The notes below the pieces were generated by a model. That model worked only from the letters and a program-made list of their open reading frames with translations. It was not told the origin of the DNA and did no database searches. Source: Streptomyces longispororuber (GTDB lineage Bacteria > Actinomycetota > Actinomycetes > Streptomycetales > Streptomycetaceae). Taken from it: DNA of 44,242 bases. The stretch covers positions 1-44,242 of the forward strand of contig NZ_JAMOLN010000064.1 of NCBI RefSeq assembly GCF_024448165.1. Direction: 5' to 3'. Each line of letters starts with the position of its first letter. Within the stretch, counting starts at the first letter, position 1. The position numbers and the translations under genes are program-made. Shown here piece after piece: positions 15,534 to 23,622 of the stretch.

Positions 15534-17123
15534 ATGCCGTCCACCGACGTGGATCACTCCTCCCTGCCCACGACCGCTCCGCCCGCCGCCCCCGCGCCCC
15601 GCGGCAGGCGCGCCAATCCGTGGCTGACCCTGCTCGCGGTCGCCTTCGGCCTGTTCATGGTGCAGCTCGACGCCTCCGTCGTGGCGATCGCCAACCCCGA
15701 GATCGGCAGGTCCCTCCACGCGTCCACCGCCGACCTCCAGTGGGTCACCAACTCCTATCTGCTCGCCCTCGCCGCCTCGTTGATCCTCGGCGGCAAGCTC
15801 GGCGACCGGTTCGGGCGGCGCACCTTCTACCTGGTGGGCGTGGCCGGATTCGTCGTCGCCTCCGTCGCGATCGGCCTGTCGGGGTCGATCACCGGCGTCA
15901 TCGCGTTCCGTGCGGTGCAGGGCTTCTTCGGCGGACTGCTGATGCCCAACACGCTCGGCCTGCTGCGATCGGCGTTCCCCCCGCGGAAGTTCGGCATGGC
16001 CGTCGGCATCTGGGCGATGGTCTCCGCGGTCTCCACCGCACTCGGCCCGATCGTGGGCGGCCTGCTCGTGGAGCACGTCAGCTGGGAGTCCGTCTTCTTC
16101 ATCAACGCGCCCATCGGCATCGTCGCCCTCGCGGTCAGCGCGGCCGTACTGCCGCTGAGCCGGAACGCGACGGACAGGCACCGCTTCGACGTGGCCGGGG
16201 TCGTGCTGCTGGCCGCGGGACTGCTCGCCGTCGTGTTCGGCGTCGTCAAGGGCGAGACCTGGGGCTGGACCTCGGCCGGCACGCTGGGGTCCATCGTCGG
16301 CGGCCTGCTGGTCCTGGCCGTCTTCGGCCGGTACGAGACCCGGGTCGAGCACCCGCTGCTGCCGATGCGGCTGTTCCGGGTCCGCGCCCTGACCGTGGGC
16401 ACGATCATCACCGCGCTCAACTTCTTCGTACTGCTCGGCGTGATCTTCTTCGTGATGCTCTACCTCCAGAACGTCCGCGGCCTCACGCCGGTCGAGGCGG
16501 GCGTGCGCACGCTGCCGCTGAGCCTCGCCTCGCTGGTGGCATCGCCGCTCGGCGCCGCGCTCACTCAGCGGTTCGGGGCGCGGGGCACGATGCCGGCCGG
16601 CATGGTGCTGCAGGCGGCGTCGATGTTCGGGATGCTCGCGTGGGACACCGGTTCGCCGTACGCCACGATGTGGCCGCCGTTCGTGGCGCTCGGGCTCGGC
16701 GTCGGCATGGTTCTTGCCGCCTCGTCCGACGCGATCGTCGGGCAGGCACCGGTGCGGGACGGCGGGGTGGCCGGCGGGTTGCAGGCCACGGCGCTGCAGA
16801 TCGGCGGCGCGCTGGGCACCTCGGTCCTGATCTCCCTGATCAGCGGCCGCGTCGGCGCCACCCTGGCCGGCGAACTGACCGCGGCGGGTGTCCCCGACCG
16901 GATGGCGGACGGCCTCGGCGAGGCACGGGACGCCGTGGCGATGGGGGTCGCGCCGGTCTCCGACGGCATGAGCGGACAACTGCGGGCGGCGGTCGTGGAA
17001 GGCAGTGGCCAGGCGTTCATGAACGGGGTGCACACCGCGCTGACGGTGACCGGGACGCTGTGCGTACTGGGGGCCGTGCTCGCGGCGGTCGGCCTGCGGG
17101 GGACCGGACCGGCGCGGCACTGA
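15534..17123 (+). CDS. MFS transporter, DHA2 family drug:proton antiporter (EmrB/QacA type)
   Basis: A 529-aa membrane exporter with about 14 transmembrane segments, the expected number for DHA2. Motif A is visible as GGKLGDRFGRRTFYLVG in the loop after helix 2, and the first helix carries the DHA2-typical VQLDASVVAIANPEI with its membrane Asp. It extrudes lipophilic or cationic compounds using the proton gradient. The upstream MarR gene is its probable regulator. Start at ATG 15534; no strong Shine-Dalgarno is obvious. The exported compound is unknown; it may be a drug, dye or endogenous metabolite. Confidence 0.93.
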   Translation: MPSTDVDHSSLPTTAPPAAPAPRGRRANPWLTLLAVAFGLFMVQLDASVVAIANPEIGRSLHASTADLQWVTNSYLLALAASLILGGKLGDRFGRRTFYLVGVAGFVVASVAIGLSGSITGVIAFRAVQGFFGGLLMPNTLGLLRSAFPPRKFGMAVGIWAMVSAVSTALGPIVGGLLVEHVSWESVFFINAPIGIVALAVSAAVLPLSRNATDRHRFDVAGVVLLAAGLLAVVFGVVKGETWGWTSAGTLGSIVGGLLVLAVFGRYETRVEHPLLPMRLFRVRALTVGTIITALNFFVLLGVIFFVMLYLQNVRGLTPVEAGVRTLPLSLASLVASPLGAALTQRFGARGTMPAGMVLQAASMFGMLAWDTGSPYATMWPPFVALGLGVGMVLAASSDAIVGQAPVRDGGVAGGLQATALQIGGALGTSVLISLISGRVGATLAGELTAAGVPDRMADGLGEARDAVAMGVAPVSDGMSGQLRAAVVEGSGQAFMNGVHTALTVTGTLCVLGAVLAAVGLRGTGPARH

Positions 17124-17129
17124 GCCGGT

Positions 17130-17156
17130 GGCCGGCGTCCACCCGGGGCGCCGGCC
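17130..17156. terminator. Bidirectional terminator between exporter and tautomerase genes
   Basis: GGCCGGCG (17130-17137) and CGCCGGCC (17149-17156) form a perfect 8-bp stem with an 11-nt loop, followed by TCCTCCC. It lies in the 45-nt gap between two convergent genes, so it can serve both. Confidence 0.7.
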
Positions 17157-17168
17157 TCCTCCCACTGC

Positions 17169-17552
17169 TCAATCCTGCGCGTACTGGGCGATACCGTCAC
17201 CGAAGGACCAGTCGACCGCGGTGTTCTCGGTGACCGTGACGAGGACGTTGCGCGGCTCCGTGCCCGCGTAGGCCTGGGCGAGTTCGGCGATCCGCCGGTA
17301 CAGGGCGCGCTTCTCGCCGGGCGTGCGGCCCGCCCGCATCGTGACGCCGACGAGGACGAGGTCGTCGTCGCGGTTCCCCAGGTACTGGCCGTACCGCAGG
17401 ACGCTGCGCTCTCCGTCGTGGCCGGTCAGCACCTGGAACAGGTCGTCCGGCGGGAAGCCGATGGTCTCCACGAGGGCGTCGTGCACGGCGCGGCCCAGCG
17501 CGTGAAGCCGCTCACTGTCCGCCCTCAGGGCGTCGATCCGGACCAGGGGCAT
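17169..17552 (-). CDS. Tautomerase family protein (4-oxalocrotonate tautomerase-like)
   Basis: A 127-aa protein whose N-terminus reads MPLVRIDAL, so after removal of Met the catalytic Pro1 of the tautomerase superfamily is exposed. The length fits the fused two-unit (Tautomerase_2) type, with a second beta-alpha-beta unit beginning around VLVGVTMRAGRTPGEKRALY. These enzymes shift double bonds in keto-enol substrates or, in some members, dehalogenate. It is monocistronic with a 223-nt upstream region that holds a palindromic candidate operator (17644-17661). In many bacteria close relatives sit beside HxlR-type regulators; none is encoded here. Confidence 0.9.
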   Translation of the reverse strand: MPLVRIDALRADSERLHALGRAVHDALVETIGFPPDDLFQVLTGHDGERSVLRYGQYLGNRDDDLVLVGVTMRAGRTPGEKRALYRRIAELAQAYAGTEPRNVLVTVTENTAVDWSFGDGIAQYAQD

Positions 17553-17643
17553 GGGGCGTACTCCTTCTGGGAGGGCGGTCGCGAGGATCCGTACGGGGCA
17601 CGGCCGTTGGGCCTCGCGGGCCGCGTCGGGCCGGACAAGCAGC

Positions 17644-17661
17644 GTACATACTAGTAGTTAC
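17644..17661. promoter_or_regulatory. Near-palindromic operator centred on ACTAGT
   Basis: The 18-mer GTACATACTAGTAGTTAC matches its own reverse complement at 14 of 18 positions with an unbroken central TACTAGTA. TACT/AGTA dyads of this kind are typical of HxlR and some MarR sites. It lies 92 nt upstream of the tautomerase ATG and 115 nt upstream of the divergent small gene, in an otherwise featureless gap. Confidence 0.5.
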
Positions 17662-17775
17662 AATCCCTCGCCCGATGCCCCACCCCGGGTGGTGGCGGCC
17701 GACTTCGCCCACGTAGGGTCCCCCTTTGTCCCCCACCGGGTGACATCTGTACCGACAGCCTCAGGAGTACTCACC

Positions 17776-17937
17776 GTGCCCGCACCGTCCAGCGCCCCGG
17801 CGCCCATCTACGACCGTCTCGTCGACGAGCAGGGTGACGTCCTCACCGGTGCCCGCGAGGCCGCGCAGGAGGCGGAGCGGACCGCCGAGGACGTCCTCGA
17901 CTTCGGCCACACGCCGGCCGACGAGCCGCAGCACTGA
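17776..17937 (+). CDS. Small conserved-looking protein, 53 aa, unknown function
   Basis: GTG 17776 is preceded by CAGGAG at a good distance and opens a 53-codon frame: a short Pro/Ser/Ala-rich start, then APIYDRLVDEQGDV and an acidic amphipathic helix (ARE AAQEAERTAEDVL region), ending PADEPQH. There is no signal peptide or membrane segment. Small streptomycete proteins with an IYDxLVxExGDV-type start are familiar to me, but I know no function. It ends 14 nt from the convergent M48 peptidase gene. Confidence 0.65.
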   Translation: MPAPSSAPAPIYDRLVDEQGDVLTGAREAAQEAERTAEDVLDFGHTPADEPQH

Positions 17938-17951
17938 GCCGACCGGCTCCG

Positions 17952-19229
17952 CTACTCCCCGAGGCCGTCCCGGAGCAGGCGCCGCGCCAGTTCCGCGCGG
18001 GCGGCGGCGAGTTCGTCCGCCACGGCCCGGTCCCGCTCGGCGTCGACCGGCACCGCCGCGTCCCTGGGCGCACCGGCCCGCAGGACGTCCCGTCGCAGAT
18101 GTGTCGGCGGGTGCGTGGAGTCGACGCTGTGCCCCCGGCGGACGGCGGCCCTGCGCAGTCGTTCGTACTCCCGACCGGGAACCGACCCGACGTGGGCGGC
18201 GAGCCGCCCCCACAGGCCCTCCGGGTCGGAGCCACGCCCCTTCACCTGGCGCGTGTTGGCCTCACGCCGCAGCATTCCCTCGGCCGACGGCACCACCAGC
18301 AGGCTGTCCATGAGGCGGATCGCGGCGTCCGTGGAGCCGGCCCGGGCCGCCGTCGAGTCGGCCAGGTACTCGGCCCGCTGCGTCGCCCGCAGAGTGAGTC
18401 GGTCGAGCAGCAGGATCGTGCCCGCGACCAGGAGTCGCGGAACCAGTGTGAGCAGGTTGACGACGGCTTCCAGCGGCGTCGGGTGCGGCGTGCGAGCCAC
18501 GTAGTAGTGCCAGGTGCCCAGCGACCGGAAGGCCTGGCCGAGCACCATGCCGTGGCGGGTGTCCCCATTGCTGAAGTGCCCCAGTTCGTGGCCGAGCAGA
18601 GCGACGCGCTCCTGCGGACCGAGCATCTCCCACAGCGGCAGCCCGATGGTCAGCACGCGCCTGCCCCGCACCCCGTACGTCGTGACGCTCGCGTTGAGGT
18701 CGGTGTCCAGGACGACGGCGTCGACGCCCCGGGTGCCGGCGACCGCCGCGACCTCGTCCACCCACGCGAACAGCACGGGCGCCGCCGCCCTGCGCAGCAC
18801 GGGCCAGTCGTCCGGGAGCGAACCGAAGCGGGGCCGCAGGGTCCAGGCGAGCGCGAGCAGGGCGACCGCCCCGAGCAGCCTGCCTGGGTGTCCCCAGCCG
18901 GTGGCCAGGAGCCAGAGGCCCTCCAGGGTCAGCAGGACGGTGACGGCATGCACGACCAGGGCCAGGGTGAGCGCGATCGCGCCCGCCGCGCCACGTCGCG
19001 GCGGGGCCTGCCCGCCGCCGCCCGTGGTCAGTTCCGCGACGAGGCGTTCGCCGTGGCACCGTGCGAGCGCGCGCCGGACCCTCTCCACGCGCCCCTGTTC
19101 GTCGGCCGGCGCGGCCGGATCGACGTTCCAGTCGCAGCCGGTGCACCACGTGGTGAACCGCGCGTCGGATCTGATGGTGTCCCCGCACTGCGGGCACGAC
19201 TGAACTGTCTCCTGGACGGCTTCGTTCAC
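17952..19229 (-). CDS. M48-family zinc metallopeptidase with N-terminal zinc ribbon
   Basis: A 425-aa membrane protease. Domain order: a two-CxxC zinc ribbon (CPQCG and CTGCD, about residues 10-35), two adjoining transmembrane helices about residues 85-130, then the catalytic domain with HELGHFSNGDTRHG, where the two His bind zinc and Glu is the base, and a third-ligand region in RAEYLADSTAARAG. A further hydrophobic segment follows the HExxH. The overall plan resembles HtpX/Ste24-like quality-control peptidases with an added ribbon. I prefer GTG 19229, which has GAGAGGGAC at a proper distance; GTG 19247 is also possible. The C-terminal 60 residues are charged and helical. Substrates are unknown. 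Confidence 0.88.
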   Translation of the reverse strand: MNEAVQETVQSCPQCGDTIRSDARFTTWCTGCDWNVDPAAPADEQGRVERVRRALARCHGERLVAELTTGGGGQAPPRRGAAGAIALTLALVVHAVTVLLTLEGLWLLATGWGHPGRLLGAVALLALAWTLRPRFGSLPDDWPVLRRAAAPVLFAWVDEVAAVAGTRGVDAVVLDTDLNASVTTYGVRGRRVLTIGLPLWEMLGPQERVALLGHELGHFSNGDTRHGMVLGQAFRSLGTWHYYVARTPHPTPLEAVVNLLTLVPRLLVAGTILLLDRLTLRATQRAEYLADSTAARAGSTDAAIRLMDSLLVVPSAEGMLRREANTRQVKGRGSDPEGLWGRLAAHVGSVPGREYERLRRAAVRRGHSVDSTHPPTHLRRDVLRAGAPRDAAVPVDAERDRAVADELAAARAELARRLLRDGLGE

Positions 19230-19529
19230 CGTTCGTCCCTCTCCCACCCCACGGCCCCTCCCCAGAGGCCGTCACTTCCGTTCCGTGCAGAGGGAGATCC
19301 GATCACGCCATGGGCATGACGTAAAGGCTGTTTCCCCGTCGACCGGGCGGATGCCACGCCGACGCCGTGCCCACGCCGTCCACCGCCCCACTCCCCCCAG
19401 GTCACGACCCCGTGCACGCCTATTGACTCGAATTCAAACTCGTCGGTAGCTTCAACTGTCAGCGCGCTGAAATCCCCTGTCTCATACGGAACTTGGCCTT
19501 GAGCCGAGCCGGTTTCGAAGGAGCATCAG
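19230..19529. other. Divergent intergenic region, peptidase / lipase
   Basis: This 300-nt stretch has no plausible gene. It holds the leader of the leftward M48 gene and, near its right end, the promoter of the lipase gene. The middle (19310-19420) is GC-rich with no clear structure. Confidence 0.5.
19423..19452 (+). promoter_or_regulatory. Promoter of the secreted lipase gene
   Basis: TTGACT (19423-19428) and TAGCTT (19447-19452) are separated by 18 nt inside an AT-rich patch, giving a leader of about 70 nt before the ATG at 19530, which itself has a good AAGGAG site. Confidence 0.55.
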
Positions 19530-20405
19530 ATGGCGATCCGCGCGTTCAGGGGCCGTCTCGTGGCCGTGGCGGCCACGACCGCCGCCGCAGCTGTCGGCCT
19601 GGCCGCTCCGGCGCAGGCCACCCCACAGCCCCTCCCCTACGTCGCGCTCGGCGACAGTTACAGCGCGGCCTCCGGCGTGCTGCCGCTCGATCCGTCGGCC
19701 AGCCTGCTGTGCGCCCGGTCCACCGCGAACTACCCGCACGTGATCGCCCGGCGCACCGGCGCCGCACTCAAGGACGTGACGTGCGGCGGGGCGCAGACCA
19801 AGGACTTCGCCGCGGCGCAGTACCCGGGCGTGGCCCCGCAGCTGGACGCGCTCGGGGCGGACACCCGGCTGGTGACGCTGACCATCGGCGGCAACGACAA
19901 CAACACGTTCATCAGCACGATCCTGGCCTGCGCCACGGCGGGCGTGCTGTCCGCCGGTCAGGGCGCGCCGTGTCAGGCCCAGTACGGGAGCAAGTTCGGC
20001 GACGACATCGACACGAAGACCTATCCGGCGGTGAAGGCGGCCCTGCAGGCGGTGCGGAACAAGGCGCCGCACGCGCGCGTCGCCGTCCTCGGCTATCCGT
20101 GGATCATGCCCGCCAAGGCGCAGACGGGCTGCTTCGTGAAGATGCCGATCGCCTCCGGCGACGTACCGTACGTGCGCGACATCCAGACCCATCTCAACGA
20201 CGCGGTGCAGCAAGCCGCAGCCGAGACCGGGTCGACGTACGTGGATCTCGCCGCGGCGTCCGAGGGGCACGACGCGTGCCAGAAGACCGGCACGCGGTGG
20301 GTCGAGCCGGCGCTCTTCGGCACCAACTTCGTCCCCGTGCACCCGAACGCGCTCGGCGAGTCCGCGATGGCCGACCACACGATGGCCGCGCTCGGCCTGG
20401 GCTGA
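19530..20405 (+). CDS. Secreted SGNH/GDSL-family lipase or esterase
   Basis: A 291-aa exported ester hydrolase. A Sec signal peptide covers residues 1-30 (basic start, Ala/Val-rich core, cleavage after AQA). Catalytic blocks: GDSYS with Ser43, the oxyanion Gly in CGGAQT, GGND with Asn122 and the C-terminal His271 in VHPN. Six cysteines in the mature part suggest three disulfides, as in the streptomycete SGNH lipases. AAGGAG precedes the ATG. It is a single-gene unit ending 20 nt from the convergent hydrolase gene. It probably hydrolyses extracellular lipids or phospholipids; the preferred substrate is unknown. Confidence 0.93.
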   Translation: MAIRAFRGRLVAVAATTAAAAVGLAAPAQATPQPLPYVALGDSYSAASGVLPLDPSASLLCARSTANYPHVIARRTGAALKDVTCGGAQTKDFAAAQYPGVAPQLDALGADTRLVTLTIGGNDNNTFISTILACATAGVLSAGQGAPCQAQYGSKFGDDIDTKTYPAVKAALQAVRNKAPHARVAVLGYPWIMPAKAQTGCFVKMPIASGDVPYVRDIQTHLNDAVQQAAAETGSTYVDLAAASEGHDACQKTGTRWVEPALFGTNFVPVHPNALGESAMADHTMAALGLG

Positions 20406-20425
20406 CACCGGCGTCCGGCCGGCGC

Positions 20426-21685
20426 CTAGACGAAGGTGACCTCGGGGAACCGCGGCGACGGCCCGTCGAGCAGTCCGTCGTCGTCGCGGTCGCGCAGCCA
20501 CCGGTCGAAGAAGGCCGTCACATAGGCGCGTTGGGCCGCGACGGCGCGGGCCGCGGGCACCGTGCCGACCCAGCCGACGAGCGTCTCGCGCGGCAGGCCG
20601 AGCCGGTCCGCGACCTGCGGGAGGAGCGTGGCCGCATCGGTGTACGTGGCGTGCCCCGAGCCGCGCACCGTCAGATCGCGGCGCCATCCGGTGCTGTGCC
20701 GCCACAGCTCCCGCCAGGAGGGCACCGTGGTCCGGTCGTCGCCGTCGCTGCCCATGAGGAGGAACGGACGGTCGACCCCCTGCGCGGCCACCGTCGAGAG
20801 CCCGCCTTCGTCGTGGTCGTCCTGGACGTACGCGAGGACGCCGTCCAGATCGGCCGCGGCGGCGATCCGCGGGTCGTCGTGCAGCGCCTGGAGCGCGGCG
20901 AAACCACCGGCCGACTGCCCGAACACCCCGACCGGGGCGCCGCACGGGGCGGCGTCGCCGAGCGCGTCGTGCAGCACGTCGTCCAGGACGTCGAGGACGA
21001 AGCGGACGTCGGCGACGCGGACGTCGGCCGTCTTCTTCAGCAGCGCGGTCACCGCGTCGGGTCCCGCCTGCTGCGCGGCCTCGAACTCCTGCGGCAGCCT
21101 GCTGGTCACCACCCGCCCGTCCGGGAACTCGACGGCGGAGACGTCGTAGGGGTGGTCGATCGCCACGACGACATGGCCGCGGGACGCCAGCTCGTCGGTC
21201 AGCGTGGTGCCGAGGGTGCGCGGGTCGAGGACGCCCGGGGAGTAGAGGACGACGGAGCGGGCCGCGTGCCGGTCGGCGGGGGCTCCGGTGTGGGCGAAGG
21301 TGCGGGTGGCCGCCCAGTCGACCCGGTCCGCGGGCAGCCCGCCGAAGTTGTTGAGCCGGTCGAAGCCCGCCGCCTCCCCGGCCGTCATCTGGGCGGCCCG
21401 CGCGTGTCCGGCCACACTGCGGGCCGGGTACCGGACGTCGACCATCAACTCCCTGACGGGCGCGCCCGTCCAGGGGTCGCGCCGGGAGCGGTCCACCAGG
21501 CGCAGCGACCGCGTGCCCACCGGGTGCGGTCCGGTCGGGGCGGGCAGCCGCAGCCGGACCCGCGCGTCACGGGTCCGCGCGGCGGCGGTCCCCACCGGCA
21601 CGCCGAGCGTCAACAGGGCCGTGCCCACGGCCAGTACGGAACGGCGGGAGGGCCCGCGGTGCGTGGTGATCTCGTTGGCGTCCAT
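20426..21685 (-). CDS. Tat-exported alpha/beta hydrolase (PAF-acetylhydrolase/lipase-like)
   Basis: A 419-aa secreted esterase. The N-terminus has the twin-arginine motif SRRSVLAVGTALLTLG with an Ala-rich cleavage region near residue 36. The nucleophile elbow is GQSAGG, an oxyanion-like YSPG lies before it and the probable catalytic His is in RGSGHATY; a DLDG segment may hold the acid. The arrangement resembles the bacterial platelet-activating-factor acetylhydrolase or chlorophyllase-type lipases described from streptomycetes. It is convergent with the SGNH lipase gene, giving two secreted ester hydrolases side by side. The substrate is not established. Confidence 0.9.
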   Translation of the reverse strand: MDANEITTHRGPSRRSVLAVGTALLTLGVPVGTAAARTRDARVRLRLPAPTGPHPVGTRSLRLVDRSRRDPWTGAPVRELMVDVRYPARSVAGHARAAQMTAGEAAGFDRLNNFGGLPADRVDWAATRTFAHTGAPADRHAARSVVLYSPGVLDPRTLGTTLTDELASRGHVVVAIDHPYDVSAVEFPDGRVVTSRLPQEFEAAQQAGPDAVTALLKKTADVRVADVRFVLDVLDDVLHDALGDAAPCGAPVGVFGQSAGGFAALQALHDDPRIAAAADLDGVLAYVQDDHDEGGLSTVAAQGVDRPFLLMGSDGDDRTTVPSWRELWRHSTGWRRDLTVRGSGHATYTDAATLLPQVADRLGLPRETLVGWVGTVPAARAVAAQRAYVTAFFDRWLRDRDDDGLLDGPSPRFPEVTFV

Positions 21686-21854
21686 GGGTCAAGCCTGGCC
21701 GCGTCCCCCTCCCCCGCACCATCCGGCAGGCCCGCCCCGCGGGTTGGGGGGAATCCCCCAGAGGCCCACCAGAAGCCCTGGGCCCGACGCCCTGAACGGC
21801 GCACTCCGACAGGGAAGTGGACCCGCCACCTGCCTACGGTGAGGCGTCGGAACA

Positions 21855-23525
21855 GTGGGAAACGCCGGGAAACGGCAGGGCGGAGGGCCCGTGGGCGGCG
21901 AACGGCACACCAGGCGCAGGAACCTCTGGATCACGGGCGGGGCCGCCCTGGCCCTGGCCGGTGCGGGAGCGGGAACCTGGGCCGTGGTCGCGGCGGGCGA
22001 CGCGGCGCCCAGGACCGGTCCGCTGTCGGCGTCGGAGGTCACCCGGGCGGCCGACGGCTTCCTGGACGCGTGGGCGGACGGGGACACCGAAGGGGCGGCC
22101 GGCCGCACCGACGACGAGACCGCCGCCCGCGCCGCGCTGCGGGACGACCGGGAGCGGGCACACCTCTCCCCGAGGAAGCTCTCGCCCGGTGCCCCGGCGG
22201 GCAACCGGGTGCCCTTCGCGGTGCGGGCCGAGTTCGCGTACGACGGCGCGCGGGCCCCGCTCTCGTACGACACGGCGCTGACGGTGGTGCGCCGCCCCGG
22301 CGACGGAACGGCCGTCGTGCACTGGGCGCCGTCCGTGCTCCACCCCCGACTGGGCGTCGGGGGGCGGATGTCGGTGCGGGAGACGGGGGCGGCGCCGGTG
22401 CGCGCCCTGGACCGGGACGGGCGGGCGCTGGACACGCGGGCGTTCCCCTCGCTGACGCCGGTCGTCGACGGACTGCGCCGCTCGTACGGGAAGGCGGCGG
22501 GCGGCAGACCGGCCGTGGAACTGCGGATCGTGGCGGCGGGCCGGGCCGACGGGGACGCGGAACCGCCGGCCGGCCAGGCGCTGCTGTCGGTGGACGAAGG
22601 GGCGCCGGGACGGCTGCGGACCACGATCGACCCGGCGGTGCAGCAGGCGGCCGAGCGGGAGGTGGCGCTGCGGGCCGACGCCTCGATCGTGGTGCTCAGG
22701 CCGTCGACCGGGGAGATCCTGGCGGTCGCCAACTCCCGTGGGAGCGGCCGGGACACGGCGCTCGAAGGACGGCTCGCGCCGGGCTCCACGATGAAGATGA
22801 TCACGGCGTCGCTGCTCCTGGAGAAGAAGCTCGCCGATCCGGACAAGCCGCACCCCTGCCCGAAGAACGCCTCGTACGGCGGCTGGACCTTCCACAACGT
22901 CGACGACTTCGACATCGCGGGCGGCACCTTCCGCAGCAGCTTCGCCGCGTCGTGCAACACCGCGTTCATCACGCAGGCGGGCAAGATCGCGGACGACGAC
23001 CTGGCGCGGCAGGCCCGCGAGGTGTTCGGCATCGGGGAGCGCTGGTCGGTCGGCGTCGACGCGTTCGACGGATCGGTGCCGGTGGAGCATGCCGCGTCGA
23101 AGGCGGCCTCGATGATCGGTCAGGGCGAGGTCCGGATGAACCCGCTGACCATGGCGTCGGTGGTGTCGACGGCGCGCACGGGACGGTTCCGGCAGCCGTA
23201 TCTGGTCGCCCCGTCGGTCGACCACCGCACGCTCGTCGCGGCGAAGCGGACGCTCGAACCCGGAGCGCACCGGCAGTTGCGGGAGCTGCTGCACACGACG
23301 GCGACCTCCGGTTCGGCGGCCGGGTCCATGGCGGGACTGACCGGTGACACCGGGGCGAAGACCGGCTCGGCGGAGGTCATCGGGCAGAAGGAGCCCAACG
23401 GCTGGTTCGCGGCCTGGCACGGGGACCTCGCCGCGGCCGCCGTGATGCAGCGCGGCGGCCGGGGCGGCGAGTCGTCGGGGCCGCTCGTGGCGGCCGTCCT
23501 CAGGGCGGTCGACCGGAGCCGCTGA
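21855..23525 (+). CDS. Penicillin-binding protein, transpeptidase with MecA_N domain
   Basis: A 556-aa class B penicillin-binding protein that cross-links peptidoglycan outside the membrane. Order: cytoplasmic basic tail, one transmembrane anchor (residues 24-47), an NTF2-like MecA_N domain (about 55-165), a short dimer linker, then the transpeptidase with S311-T-M-K314, S366-C-N368 and K502-T-G-S505, all three motifs complete. SCN instead of SxN with Ser/Asn neighbours is a common variant in this group. Start given at GTG 21855; GTG 21891, with GGAGG four bases upstream, is a real alternative that removes 12 residues. It is not a beta-lactam resistance gene by itself; the MecA_N domain is widespread in actinobacterial PBPs. 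Confidence 0.92.
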   Translation: MGNAGKRQGGGPVGGERHTRRRNLWITGGAALALAGAGAGTWAVVAAGDAAPRTGPLSASEVTRAADGFLDAWADGDTEGAAGRTDDETAARAALRDDRERAHLSPRKLSPGAPAGNRVPFAVRAEFAYDGARAPLSYDTALTVVRRPGDGTAVVHWAPSVLHPRLGVGGRMSVRETGAAPVRALDRDGRALDTRAFPSLTPVVDGLRRSYGKAAGGRPAVELRIVAAGRADGDAEPPAGQALLSVDEGAPGRLRTTIDPAVQQAAEREVALRADASIVVLRPSTGEILAVANSRGSGRDTALEGRLAPGSTMKMITASLLLEKKLADPDKPHPCPKNASYGGWTFHNVDDFDIAGGTFRSSFAASCNTAFITQAGKIADDDLARQAREVFGIGERWSVGVDAFDGSVPVEHAASKAASMIGQGEVRMNPLTMASVVSTARTGRFRQPYLVAPSVDHRTLVAAKRTLEPGAHRQLRELLHTTATSGSAAGSMAGLTGDTGAKTGSAEVIGQKEPNGWFAAWHGDLAAAAVMQRGGRGGESSGPLVAAVLRAVDRSR

Positions 23526-23622
23526 GCCCTCGCACCACCCCCACCGTGCTCACGCCAAGACCGCGCTGACGTCCTCGTATGCTCGGGGACACGAACGACG
23601 GATCGATCTTGGAGTGACACTG

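Noticed and set aside
21740..21770. GGGGGG/CCCCC hairpin upstream of the penicillin-binding protein gene
   Set aside because: Stem of about five G-C pairs with a 3-nt loop; common by chance at this base composition and not placed as a terminator for either divergent gene.
21855..23525. Penicillin-binding protein as an acquired beta-lactam resistance gene
   Set aside because: The MecA_N domain is ordinary in actinobacterial PBPs, and there is no resistance operon or mobile DNA nearby.
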